Shown: positions 1 to 9,895 of the stretch, in pieces | Layout: each line of letters opens with the position of its first letter | Numbering within the stretch: the stretch's first letter is position 1 | Assembly: GCA_024220525.1 (NCBI GenBank) | Contig: JAMYWO010000217.1 | Span: forward strand, 27,266-40,082 | Reading direction: 5' to 3' | Length of the DNA stretch: 12,817 bases | Origin: Cochliopodium minus | Lineage: Eukaryota; Discosea; Himatismenida; Cochliopodiidae | The notes under the pieces: generated by a model | What the model was told of the DNA's origin: nothing | The model's input: only the letters and a program-made list of their open reading frames with translations | Database searches by the model: none | Program-made: the position numbers and the translations under genes

Positions 1-78
1 TAAAAAATAAAAAATAAAAAATAAAAAATAAAAAATAAAAAAAATAAAAAATAAAAAATAAAAAATAAAAAATAAAAG
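1..78. repeat. (TAAAAAA)n heptamer array at the left edge
   Basis: About ten near-perfect units of one T followed by six A, with one unit carrying extra A, run from the first base. They lie in the intron that follows the last visible exon of the BTB gene (donor at 139/138, minus strand). The array is therefore intronic low-complexity DNA and probably the reason the sequence ends here. Confidence 0.9.
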
Positions 79-139
79 AAAAAAAATATTTTTGTTTAAA
101 AAATATATTGAAATTTTAATTTTCAAAATTTTTTTTTAC

Positions 140-2278
140 AGTTGGGCAAACAGATCTCAAGGGTCCGAAGTAAACACAGAACCAAGATGCGGGAACGTCT
201 TTGGTCCAAAACTCTGTTATTTTCTCTTCCACCAAGTCTTTTGGGTCTCCCTTGTCTATGGAGGAAACTGTCACAACCAAACTGTTTGACTCATGAGGGT
301 TTACTCTTCAAAATATAAAATGAAAAAAAAAAAATTAAAATTAAAGATAAAATTTTTTTTCATAAAAAATGAAAGTGAAAAATTAACTTTTAAGAATGAA
401 AAATTTCAATAAAAGAAATCAATTTATGAAAAAAAAAACTTATTTTCAAAATGTAATAAAAAATAATCTTTAAATTAAATTTTTAAAGAGTCAAAATAAA
501 AAATTTTAAAAAAATCAAATTAAAAAGAAATAAATTAAAAATAATAAAGAATAAAACAATTAAATTAATTTTTTTAAAAAAAAATAAATAAAGAATTTGT
601 TTACCTTTTCCTTCTATGTCCACTTGTAGCAACCCATTCAATGATACCAGGCAAGATGAGGTTAGGAACTTGTAAAGAATCACTATATTTGATGGTGATA
701 CCGTAGGAGGGACGGGATTGTAAGTGTTTGGGGAGGTTCTGAGAAGATTGCGTCTCTAAGGAGTGATGGTTTTCCAACCTCGCAAACAATGCTTCGTTAA
801 GGAGTTTTCTGTCTATCTTTGGATTGATTTCTTTCATTACTCTTATCAATTGATTCAAAGTAAACCTATGAAAAAAAAATAATTAAAAAATTATCAAAAA
901 AAAATATCAAAAATTATTTAAAAAAATTTAAAAAAATAATTATTTCATTCAACAAAAATCTTTAATTATTTTTTAAAATCTTTTTAACAACATTACAAAA
1001 TAATTTTTTTTTTTCTTACCATCTGTATCTAACATTGCCGATAAGTCGTTGCACTTGCTCGCTCGTAAGAGTTTCGCTATGTTCCCTGATATAATACAAA
1101 ATATGTTCATACAAATTGTACTCCCTGACAACATTGAGATAGTCATGCTCCACCAAAGAAAGGAACATCTCGTAAGGCATAAAGTTGTAATTAGTGTCGT
1201 AGATGTACGCAAAGTTTTTCGCGACGGTTTGTATTGCTCTTTTTATGATATCTTTCGAATCAAACTCCAACGCCTTTTTTAACAAGAACACTGCGTTTTC
1301 TCTTGTGATATTTGCTGCTATGAAAATCGCCGCCTTTTGTTTGAGTTCTTTGATTTGGAACTTGGATGACATTGACAGCATCGGTATTGCATTTTCTGTG
1401 TTTATCGTCACTTCACTTGTATATAAGTATCCCAATATTTGTCTGTTTTAAAATTAAAAATTTAGCCAATAAATATCTGTGAAATTTTTTTTTTTGAAAT
1501 TTCAAAAATTTTTTATGTTTATGCATCCATATTTTGCTTTTTGGGAGGATATTAAAACAAAGTAAATATCTCCAATTTTGTTTTAAAGTTATTTAGAGAT
1601 ACATAATGAATGAATAATATGAATATTCTTTTATCTTTATCAATTTTATATTCCATAAATGGAAAACTATTTTGATATTATAAATAATAAATTTATAAAT
1701 GAGTTTTCAATGACAATACTCACCTGAATATTTTCTCATCCACATAAAATTCAATTTCTATTTGATGATAGATTTTCTTCTTTCTTTTCATTATCCCTTC
1801 TTGTGCTATATAATCCTCCTCCACTTCAACTGATCCCTTTAAAAATTTCTTCTTGAAATAATTAGAATTGAGGGACAATAGAATCCGATGTGCCTTTATT
1901 TTCAACGATCCATTGTTTAATAGCAATATTGAATCGCTGAAATGATCATCTTGTATGTAATCTCCAAATCCATCGTTGAAGATATTGACACATACATCCT
2001 TCTTTTCGCTTTTTGAATTTTTGGTATTTCTTTTCCTCAGAAACATCTCTATTGCCATTTTTTCTGTTATTTGTTTGGGTTTATTTGTATTTTTGAATTC
2101 ATCTACTTCTTCATCCGTTATATCTTCATCTCTGAAGGTATTATCGTTATAATAATCTTTTTATATTTCAAATTAATGAGATATAATTGGATACTTTTGA
2201 ATATATTTTATTAATATTCCAATTACCAGTTGTCTCATTTATAATACTCAATTCTTTATCATTTTTGTTGGAATCCAT
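140..2278 (-). CDS. BTB-BACK protein with C-terminal F5/8C-like domain, 3' end missing
   Basis: Five exons on the minus strand: 2278-2227, 2156-1724, 1442-1020, 865-605, 305-140. Together they give 445 codons in one open frame with phases matching at each junction. The start ATG at 2278 opens a 17-codon first exon. Residues 1-85 are charged and low-complexity. The BTB fold follows at about 88-200: the AHR motif lies at 106-108, and an FRQILGYLYTSEV segment spans the 1724/1442 junction. A BACK-type helical region covers about 205-305. From about residue 380 the sequence resembles the F5/8C (discoidin-like) domain found after BTB-BACK in other proteins, with an SSI-KGDPKDLVE segment, EFWT, and an SWFCVYFGP strand. 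It stops at a donor at 139, so about 100 residues lie beyond the edge. BTB-BACK proteins commonly act as substrate adaptors for Cullin-3 ubiquitin ligases; that role is inferred here. A lysine- and acid-rich insertion (about 124-148) interrupts the BTB fold. Confidence 0.85.
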
Positions 2279-2450
2279 TTTATTTTATTTTCAAAAAATT
2301 AAATATTGAAAAAGATTAAATTTTGCATTCTTCTGTTCATTTCTTCAAATCTGTTTGAAATGTTTTGTGTGATATAAATGAAAAGAAATTTTAAAAAATA
2401 CAAATAAATTTGAAAAAATAAAAAAAAATTGAATATATTTTCACTGACAA
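2279..2450. promoter_or_regulatory. Divergent intergenic region between BTB and Ufd2 genes
   Basis: The 172 bases between the two divergent start codons must hold both 5' untranslated regions and both promoters, unless transcription starts further out. The DNA is AT-rich but not a simple repeat. I see no recognisable motif beyond short A and T runs, so a shared promoter is inferred only from the geometry. Confidence 0.5.
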
Positions 2451-5400
2451 ATGTATTATTGGATATTTGTTGCATTAGGGATTATTCTGTTTTATTATTT
2501 CAAAATTCATAATAGAAAGAAAGAAATAGCAAGCAACCAAACTACATCCCAACCCAGCAGAGAAGAATTACAATCAATCTACAGGAATAGATATACCTCT
2601 TCCAGCAATCAATCTTCGAATATTACAAGGAGGCAAAATAATGATGAGAAGATAGAAGAGAATAACAAAGAAGAAGAAATCATTGAAGAGAATAAGCCAG
2701 TACAGAATAAAAAGCTATCAAAAGATGATGTTAAAGAGAATTGGTCGAATAGATTCCAATCTACAGCTCCTATATCTCCTCCCAAACTAGAAAAACAAAC
2801 AATAGAGGTTATTGAAGAGAAGAAAAAAGTTACCAAAGAAGAATTAGATCATATTTACATCACAAACATCTTCAAAGTGGAAACATTATTGAATGTAAGA
2901 AAATTTCTCTTTAATATTAAAAATGAATTGAGATGATTCACCAAAATCGAAAATATTAAAATAAACACCAAATATTTTGTTATAATATTTTAATTCTCTG
3001 AAAAAAATTAATATAAACAAAGAGAAAAACATCAACAAGAAGATTTTTGACAAATCTATCAGATGAATTGAATGAATATTGGAAGATACAAGGAAAAGAA
3101 GGAGATAGATTCATCAGCATTGATTTCATAGATTCTCTGCTCTTCGAAAGATTGAACGAAGTGAAGCCATTAGATGCGATGATCTATCTCCTCGATAGCC
3201 TCTCGTCATTCAACATCAAAAACGAAAAAGATGTCAACAAAATAAAAGTTCTGGAGAGATGCAAAAAAGCAATCGTTACAATGAGTGTTCTCCTCTTCCA
3301 AAGACAAGGACTCAATGAACAAGATATGTTGTCTATCATTCAAGACATTCCCAACACCCAAAGACATGTCTTCTCCTCTTTGTTCCCTTTATTCGTCGAG
3401 TCTAGTGAAGAGTCTGGTGATTTGGAGAACATTTTCTCTTGTTTATTCCACGCTTTGAAGGAGAATTCAAGGTCTTCCACCATGTTGAACTCTCCTACTA
3501 AGTCTTTAGTCACTTTGAAGCTTCTTTTAAATAGTGAGAAGACAATTCATTTTGTAAAACCTTTTTTTCAATTTTTTGAAAAATTTTAACTTTCTTATTT
3601 AAATTTTTATTTTTTTAAAACTTTTCTTATTAAACTTTACTTTTTTTTTATTTTAATTTAAATATTTTTATTTTTTTAAAATGTCACTTAAATAATATTT
3701 TAAAAAAAGTTAACTTCCAAATTCAACGGATGGAAAGGAGAGGTTATAAATGGGAGACAAGCCCAATCCAACACCTTCCTAGGAAATTTTTTTCACTTAT
3801 CCTATTTCGGGCAAGAAACTAAAGAACTTTTCGGAGAAGATATAGACAAAATCACCTCCAAAGAAGAAATGAACCAGATCATGACTCAATCGAGAGAAAT
3901 TGTAAATTCTGTACAAAACTGCCAACTGTCTATATTACAATCCATAACTAAAGGAGGTCCTAATTCAATCAAAAAATTGAAGGGTAAAATAAATTAAATA
4001 TATAAAAAAATATTTAAAAAAATTTTAAAAAAAATTTAAAAAAAATTAACTAAAGAAAATTTGATTACAAAATCAAAATAAAAAATTTTTTTTTTAACAA
4101 AAATAGAATGGATCTATAATGTTTTAAATTTTAACAAAAATCGTTTGCATATTCACTTTAACCGAAACACAACTTCTACTGACGGATTCCTCCTCAATTT
4201 CAGCTTTTCTCTTTTGAAGTTGAACTCCCTTTTGTACAAAAACACAAGTTTGAAAGGTCTCTCCCCTGCTTATTGGTATAATGGGACTGACCTTAATTTC
4301 AAAGAGGAAACTCCTCTCCACCAAACTGAAGAAACAAAAATATTTATTAATGAAAATTCTGAAATAAGGTAAAAAATAAAAAAACTTAATTATTTTTTAA
4401 TTTTAAAATTTTTTATTTTAATATTAAAATTTTTTATTTTATGATTTAAAAATAGATTATTTTAAAATTATTACTTTTAATGTTCAAAATATTTGTTTTT
4501 AATTATCAATTAAATTTAGTTCACATTTTCTTTAATTTGTTGCTCTAAATAATTTTTCTCCTATGAGATTTACTTTCAACTATTTTTCACACCATCTAAT
4601 TTCTTTTTTTTTTTTAAAAAAAAGAGAAAACAACAGAGAAAACATTTTGACGAGCCAATTAAGTTACAACGAGACATTCGTCTGCTCCAGCTACTCCCTC
4701 CACATCGGCTACCTCACCACCATCAAAACGTACCAACACTTTGCCCACGAGCTCTACAAACTCCACCAAAGCATCGAACAAATCAAACAACAAAGACTCG
4801 CCCTCCAACCCCAACAACTCCAAGCCAACCAAATCTTCCTCAACTCCCTCCAAGAAAAGTTCAAAAACATGTTCGCCATGAAAAGCTGCATGGACATCAG
4901 TTTGTTCCACCCTCCCACCTTGGACCTCATCACCAACTTTTACCTCTCCTTCTCCGACTGGGTCCTCCTCCAACTTAACCCCGAAAATTTGTCTCTCGCC
5001 CAATTTTTTCTTCGTTTAGAATCTTCCGCCTCATTGAATTCTTCATTGAACAATTCTTTAAGCAATTCTTCTTTAAACAATTCTTCTTTAAACATTTCTT
5101 TGAACAATTCTTCTTCTTTGAACTCTTCGGGCTCCAATTTCAATTTTGGCTCTTTTTCTCCCCCTCTTAGCTTTTGTTCCGCTCCCGAGTTTGTTTTCGA
5201 GGACTTTGTCGAGTTTTTCATGTTCGTCTCTCATTTTGGGGAGGGTCCTCTCGATCATTCTTCATATACCAAAGTTTTGAACTTTATTGTGGTCATGTTA
5301 AAGTAAAAAAAAAAAAAAATCTTTTTTTTTTTTAATTTCAAATAGTTTAAAATTATTTAAAAAATCTATTTATTAAAATCTATTTATTCTGAAATTTCAA

Positions 5401-6049
5401 ATTATTTTTTTTGGAATTTTTTTAAATTTTTTATTTTTTACTTTTTTTAAAATAGACTAGGTAGCAAGGGAATAAAGAATCCATATTTGAGAACAAAGTT
5501 TGCAAAACTTTTTTACACCATGTCTCCTGCCAACACTCAAATCCCTCACCAAATGAAAGAAGACATGCTCTCCAACTACCAATCCATGGAAGACCTCCCT
5601 CTTGCCCAATCCCATCTCATCCCTTCTTTGATGAAGTAAAAATAAAAAAATAAAAAAATAAAATAAAATAAAATAAAAAATAAAAAATAAAAAATAAAAA
5701 ATAAATAAAAATAAAAATAGTATAAAAATAAAAAAAAAATCAAAAATTAATTCAATGATTAAAATTTTATTTTGAAATTCAATTAATAAAAAAATATCAA
5801 GTAAAACTAATTAAAAAATATTCAACTTTTCCAATTTAGACTTTTTGTCGATGTCGAGAATACAGGTTTGAATTTCATTTTTATTCATTAATTTTTATTC
5901 AAATTATTATTTCAAATTTTAAAAAAAGGATCCGAAGGAAACAATATCAGGTTTTACGAAAAGTTTGGGATCAGAAGAGACATCATAGATCTCTTCAACT
6001 ATTTGAGGAGCCTTCCCAAATTCTTCCCCTCCCTCAAAAGAGCAAGCGA
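2451..6049 (+). CDS. ufd2: Ufd2/UBE4-type ubiquitin chain elongation factor (E4), U-box end missing
   Basis: Eight exons: 2451-2894, 3023-3553, 3710-3983, 4107-4368, 4625-5302 (acceptor could be 4637), 5456-5635, 5840-5865, 5929-6049. They give 838 codons plus two bases, with phases agreeing throughout. Ufd2 proteins extend ubiquitin chains on substrates, often with Cdc48/p97. Family landmarks in order: the N-terminal IF-V helix (about 140), IDFIDSLLFERL (about 165-180), TFLGNFFHLS, STDGFLLN (440-447), the APEF-VEDFVEFF-like block, IKNPYLRTKFAKLF, SLMKLFVDVENTGSEG, and FYEKFGIRRDI. These follow human UBE4B and yeast Ufd2 order. The frame meets a donor at 6050 (or a TAA at 6051), so the last several hundred residues, including the U-box that binds the E2, are absent. 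Unusual additions are an N-terminal hydrophobic helix (residues 2-17) followed by basic residues, and a Ser/Asn/Leu-rich insert at about 637-675. The start is the only Met in exon 1. Confidence 0.93.
5022..5135 (+). repeat. Degenerate 15-bp repeats coding a Ser/Asn/Leu-rich insert
   Basis: Within Ufd2 exon 5, copies of a TTCTTCTTTAAACAA-like unit are repeated with small changes. They code a string of LNNSS-type residues at about 637-675. The insert sits between a conserved helical block and the APEF block, where UBE4 proteins normally have only a short linker. It is probably a flexible loop grown by replication slippage. Confidence 0.8.
5636..5735 (+). repeat. Simple AAAAT/AAAAAAT repeats in a Ufd2 intron
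   Basis: The intron after exon 6 opens with GTAAAAATAAA and then runs through pentamer (AAAAT) and heptamer (AAAAAAT) repeats until about 5735. The heptamer part matches the arrays at both window edges. No coding signal is seen in the intron, which ends at the acceptor before 5840. Confidence 0.85.
5840..5865 (+). other. ufd2: 26-nt exon 7 of Ufd2
   Basis: This tiny exon lies between a TTTAG acceptor and a GTTTGA donor. It enters in phase 2 and leaves in phase 1, and codes LFVDVENT. That matches the conserved (K)-FY-DVEHTG block of UBE4 proteins and joins smoothly to the next exon at GSEGNN. Homology and phase both require it. Confidence 0.92.
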
Positions 6050-6224
6050 GTAAAATTCTACATTTAAATTTTTTTAAAAATAAAATAAATAATAAAAATT
6101 AAAATAAATAAAAAATAAATAAAAAATAAAATAAAATAAAATATCATAGTAAAAAAAACGACAAAAATAAAAATAAAAGTAAAAAATTAAAAATTCAAAC
6201 AATAAAATCAAAATTTTTTATTAC
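6050..6224. other. AT-only seam joining two 3'-truncated genes tail to tail
   Basis: The plus-strand Ufd2 exon ends at a GTAAAA donor at 6050. The minus-strand phosphofructokinase exon ends at a GTAATA donor at 6224. Both genes still lack about a fifth to a quarter or more of their length. Only 175 bases of A-rich DNA made of AAAT, AAAAT and AAAAAAT units lie between, with no open frame resembling either missing part. An intact locus would need downstream exons for both genes here. A false join or deletion in repeat sequence explains this best. Confidence 0.8.
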
Positions 6225-9200
6225 TCATAGCTTTGTCCATTCCCACACTAGACTCAGTACCTGGAACGTTGTTAGAAATGGTGGCAGGAACACAAACGAT
6301 GGGAATGTTCAAAGCAGGGAATCTTTCTTTGTTCTTTTGCAAGTTGTAAGCAGCAGTGTAACCTTCAAACCCACCTATCATTACGATCGCGTCGACTTCG
6401 AATTTTTGTATGTTGTTAGCTATTCCGATAAAGTCCGGATCTTTTTCGGGGACGAATCTAGAAGTTCCCAAAAATGCTCCTCCAACAGGTGACCACCCAT
6501 TGACGCTGTTCCATTGTAATTTTTTGATGTCTCCATTCAAAAGACCGGAAAATCCTTTAGTGAAAGAAAATTATTTAAAATAATAAAATAAAAATTAAAA
6601 ATTAAAAATTAAAAATTAAAAATTAAAAATTAAAAATTAAATAGATATAAATAAAAATAAAAAATTAAAAATTAAAAATTAAATAGATATAAATAAAAAT
6701 AAAAAAATTAATAAAATTGAAAAATAATTTTTTTTTTTGAAAAATGTTTTTTTTTTTTTGAAATAAAACAAATCATTATTTTTTGATTGATGAAACTGTC
6801 AAAGTTTTAATTTTTGGATAAAAACCTTTGTTTACTCCGAGCACTGTCATCCCTTTGTCTAATGCGAGTCTTGTGATAGCTCTAACAGCAGAATTCATTC
6901 CTTATAGTTAAAATTTATAATTTACATTTTTATTATTTATTTATTTTATTTTAACAAATTTTTGATTTTATTTTTCAATGTTTTTGACTTTATTTTTATT
7001 TATTTGTATTTTTATAATAAATTTTATTTTAGATTTAAAAATTGATTAAAATTTCATTTTTTAATTACCAGGCGAAGTTGCACCAGCATTCAAGACAACA
7101 ATGGTCCTTTTACCAGAAAGCAACAAAGGACACCTAGGAATGGGTAAAAACAACACGCTGTATATACTGAGGCAATCCTGAAAAAGAGTACCTCGCATCT
7201 TTTTAGCCAACTCAAAGTTTTTCTGAGCGATCAACTTGGGAATTTTTTTGGTGTTCTCAATGGCTTCCACCAAATTTAATTGGATCACTTTGTATCCGTC
7301 TAAGCCCAAAATCACTGGGCTTTCTTCCTTCTTGTTGAGAAATTTGACGCTTTCGTAGCCGAGGATAGTTCCTTGGTATCTGTCGTATGGAGATGCAGAT
7401 CCTCCTCTTTGTACGTGTCCCAGAATGGTGCTTCTAGCATTCACGCCTTTTTTATTTGAAATTTTCAGACATTTTTTAAAAATTTTATTCAAATTAAACG
7501 AAATTTTTATCTATTTAAAAATCATTTAAATAATTTTTTTTTTATTTTAAAATTATTTTCAGTTGAACTGTTCATATTTAATTTATTTTTTTTTTGATTT
7601 TTGAGTGTAAAATTGAAACAAAAAATGTAAATATCTTTTTCAATGTAAAAAAAGGAAATAAAAAAAAAAAAAACAGAAAAATTTGTTGATTACCTAACTT
7701 GCTCTCTAAAACATTTTTGACATAGGTCGAAGTCAAAGGAATTCCAAATTCATTGATTGCACCCTCTGCGAAAATGATGATCGACTTTCTCTCATTGTTG
7801 AAGTCCCTTCCGTTCTTGATGGACTGACACAGTCTGTCTTCCCAACCGATCTTAGGAGGATCCTCTGGGATAAACACCCAGTCGGCCCCACAAACCAAAG
7901 CACTGATCAAAGCAAGATACCCACAATTTCTTCCCATCACTTCCACAATGAATACCCTTAAATAAGTGGATTCAATTATAAAATAATATTACATTACATA
8001 ATATAATTCGATTTAAAAAATGTAGTGAAAATTTTTTGCAGTGAGAATTTAATCTGCGCCATATAATGATCACAAATTTTCAGTATATACGAGATTGAGA
8101 ACTATTGTGTTTGAATATTTTTTTTCAATATCGAAATTTAAATTGTCAAGATTAATTTATTTATTTTTTTAAAAATAAAAAAAAAAAAGATTAATTTAAT
8201 CCGCAATAAAAAAAATTGGATACACTCAATAACATCAATTGTTTTAAAAATAATTTCATTGGTTTTTTTTTTTACCTTTGATGACTGTATGCAGTGCTGC
8301 TAAGAAAATCTACAGCCTCCGTAATCCTCCACAAAGCAGTGTCAGCACCAATAGTGCTGCCAGATCCGATGAGATCGTTGTCAATGGAACCAATCATCCC
8401 AACAAAGTACAACTCGGAGCATTTCGAGGCGAGCTGCTCGTTGATGAGTCCCTCTTTTTGCAGCTCTTCTATGTACTGCTTCCACCTCTTCTTCATCACG
8501 TTAGCTCCTGTGAGACTTCCATCTCCTCCTATCACTATCAGTTCGTTTATACCTCTTTTCACCAGATTGTATACTCCTTTCTTCATTACTTCGTGATCTC
8601 CAAAATTCAGTAGTCTTGCAGTTCCCAATACTGTTCCTAAAAAATTATTTTTTTAGGGAGAAATTTAGATACTGTAAAGGGAATATCAATTATTTGGTTT
8701 TATGATCTTGATTTGAAAATTTTTTTGTGAGAAATTTAAACTTCTCATATAATTTGGATCAATTTTTATATCTCAAACATAAGATACTATATTGGATCAA
8801 TGAGATCCAAATTATCGCATTATCATTTGTAAATGTTTATTAATATTGATCCTATTATCGATCATTTTTTACTTATTCTTTACATCTTCAAGATTTATTG
8901 TTGAATTTATAATCGTGAACATAAAATTAAGTTTTATAAAACTTGATTCCACTTCAATGTTTTACGTTATTGTCAATCAAAATAATATTTTTTGGTGATT
9001 GCATATTTGCAGCATGATTTAAATTATTGCTTATATTATTCAATGATATTTTTGTTGAATTCAAATAATTTTTAGATTGTTACTTTCAAAATAAAAAATG
9101 CTTTTTTACCTCCCTTTCAATCCCAAAATAAAAACAACCTATGATTTAAATAATTTTCTAAAATTGATCAATTTTACGATATGCAATATCCCAGATACAT

Positions 9201-9471
9201 GTTCCCAATCCAATCTAAAGATGGAATCATTGACAAGACCCTCATATCCATCTTTTACACCCATCATTATTGCACCCTCTTTAATACCAGTTCTGACAGC
9301 AGATCTGACTGCTGCATTCATTCCAGGAGAATCACCACCACTTGTCAAAATCGCTATTTTCCTCACATTATCAAAAGATTTATCAATCACACTGAATTCT
9401 TTTTGCAATTTCAATACATTCTTTGATTGCATAGGATTTTCCCAATTGTCAATATTGCTTTTCATTTTCAC
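6225..9471 (-). CDS. pfk: ATP-dependent 6-phosphofructokinase, C-terminal end missing
   Basis: Seven exons on the minus strand: 9471-9178, 9113-9110 (microexon), 8636-8276, 7956-7694, 7446-7069, 6900-6826, 6554-6225. They give 568 codons plus one base with all phases matching. The enzyme phosphorylates fructose 6-phosphate with ATP, the committed cytosolic step of glycolysis. This is the eukaryotic duplicated form. The catalytic N-half carries TSGGDSPG (43-50), GGDGSLTG (136-143; Gly after GGD indicates ATP rather than pyrophosphate), catalytic SIDND (183-187), SHQR (217-220), MGR (227-229), AEG (about 283) and GHVQRGG (317-323). The C-half begins with NAGATSPGMN (about 427-436) and continues through GGFEGYTAA and the NNVPGTESSVG effector-site region. 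It then breaks at a donor, so about 200 residues are lost. All visible catalytic residues are present. An alternative start codon lies two codons downstream. Confidence 0.96.
6590..6712. repeat. (AAAAATT)n heptamer array with a 42-bp tandem duplication
   Basis: In the intron 6555-6825 of phosphofructokinase, a 7-bp unit is repeated and then a block ending in ATAGATATAAATAAAAATAA occurs twice. The two copies of ATAGATAT start at about 6641 and 6683, an offset of 42 bp, which is six heptamers. This is a recent slippage or unequal-exchange event inside an intron. Confidence 0.85.
7957..8275 (-). other. Intron 3 of phosphofructokinase (no gene seen)
   Basis: This 319-nt intron runs between a GTAAAA donor and a TTAAG acceptor. 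Its sequence is more complex than the downstream introns: it has only short A/T runs. It contains two related TTTAATCYGC words, near 8048 and 8196. I find no open frame or RNA gene in it. Confidence 0.7.
8637..9109 (-). other. Long 473-nt intron 2 of phosphofructokinase with GATC-type inverted repeat
   Basis: This is the longest intron in the window and lies close to the gene start. It shows no coding signal. Three TTGGATCAA-like or GATC words cluster at 8754-8866. One cluster forms a perfect 7-bp inverted repeat: TTGGATC at 8792-8798 and GATCCAA at 8804-8810, with a 5-nt loop. Regulatory content is possible but unproven. Confidence 0.6.
9110..9113 (-). other. pfk: Predicted 4-nt microexon (GGAG) of phosphofructokinase
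   Basis: Exon 1 ends in phase 0 after ...SGILHI at a GTAAAA donor. The next clear exon starts at 8636 with GA ACA GTA and needs one preceding base. On the minus strand the string TTGAAAG-GGAG-GTAAAA supplies exactly GGA plus G between an AG and a GT. This gives HI-GG-TVLGTAR, matching the conserved Gly-Gly-Thr of the family. The flanking introns would be 64 and 473 nt. Confidence 0.72.
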
Positions 9472-9895
9472 CTCTTTTTATACAATCGATTTTTTTTTAT
9501 TACTACTGAGTATAATAAAAAATTTATCACAAAAGAGTAATTTAATGATTGATTTTCAATTTGAAGGTTGATCATTGAATATTTTATCATAGGCTAAAAA
9601 TAAAAAAGACTTTAAAATCTTTCAGATCTAATTTTCAAAATTTTAAATTTTTATTTTCTTAAGAATTGAAGATAATGCAGAAACATATATGCAAGTCAAT
9701 TAAAAGATTTATTCATTCACTTGTTGAATTGTCCAAAAACTTTAGTTTCAATTTTATTACTTTGGTGCATTTTAAATGTCCGAAGAAAAAAAATATAAAA
9801 AGAAAAAAAATCTATCATCCTCAAGGATTCATAACAATCATTAATGATACAGATTATTAAATAATTTAATTTTCCTTCTTCAAAAATAAAAATTC
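9472..9895. promoter_or_regulatory. Intergenic region upstream of phosphofructokinase
   Basis: These 424 bases lie between the phosphofructokinase start codon and the stop of the next gene upstream, both on the minus strand. They must carry that gene's 3' end signals and the phosphofructokinase promoter and leader. The DNA is AT-rich with ordinary complexity. Open frames of about 60 codons on each strand here have no recognisable features. I identify no specific motif. Confidence 0.55.

Noticed and set aside
92-289. 65-codon open frame on the plus strand
   Set aside because: It overlaps the last visible BTB-gene exon on the other strand, where phase and homology support the minus strand.
1543-1573. 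Imperfect hairpin (GGAGGATATT ... AAATATCTCC) in a BTB-gene intron
   Set aside because: It is short and has a mismatch in AT-rich DNA, where such pairings arise by chance.
4659-5003. Acidic 114-codon open frame on the minus strand
   Set aside because: It lies antisense to Ufd2 exon 5, which has clear family homology. Its Glu/Val/Gly bias is the mirror of C-rich codons on the other strand.
6050-6224. Missing 3' exons hidden in the seam or nested in neighbouring introns
   Set aside because: The seam codes nothing like a U-box or the phosphofructokinase C-half on either strand. The plus-strand open frames further right are antisense shadows.
8278-8613. Two plus-strand open frames of about 100-111 codons
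   Set aside because: Both are antisense to the phosphofructokinase exon carrying GGDG and IDND.
6225-9471. Pyrophosphate-dependent phosphofructokinase, or a bacterial transfer
   Set aside because: GGDG and GSIDND are the ATP-type forms. The duplicated N- and C-halves with many introns are eukaryotic.
9098-9571. 157-codon open frame on the plus strand, and a similar one at 9181-9426
   Set aside because: Both are antisense to phosphofructokinase exon 1 with its GGDSPG motif.
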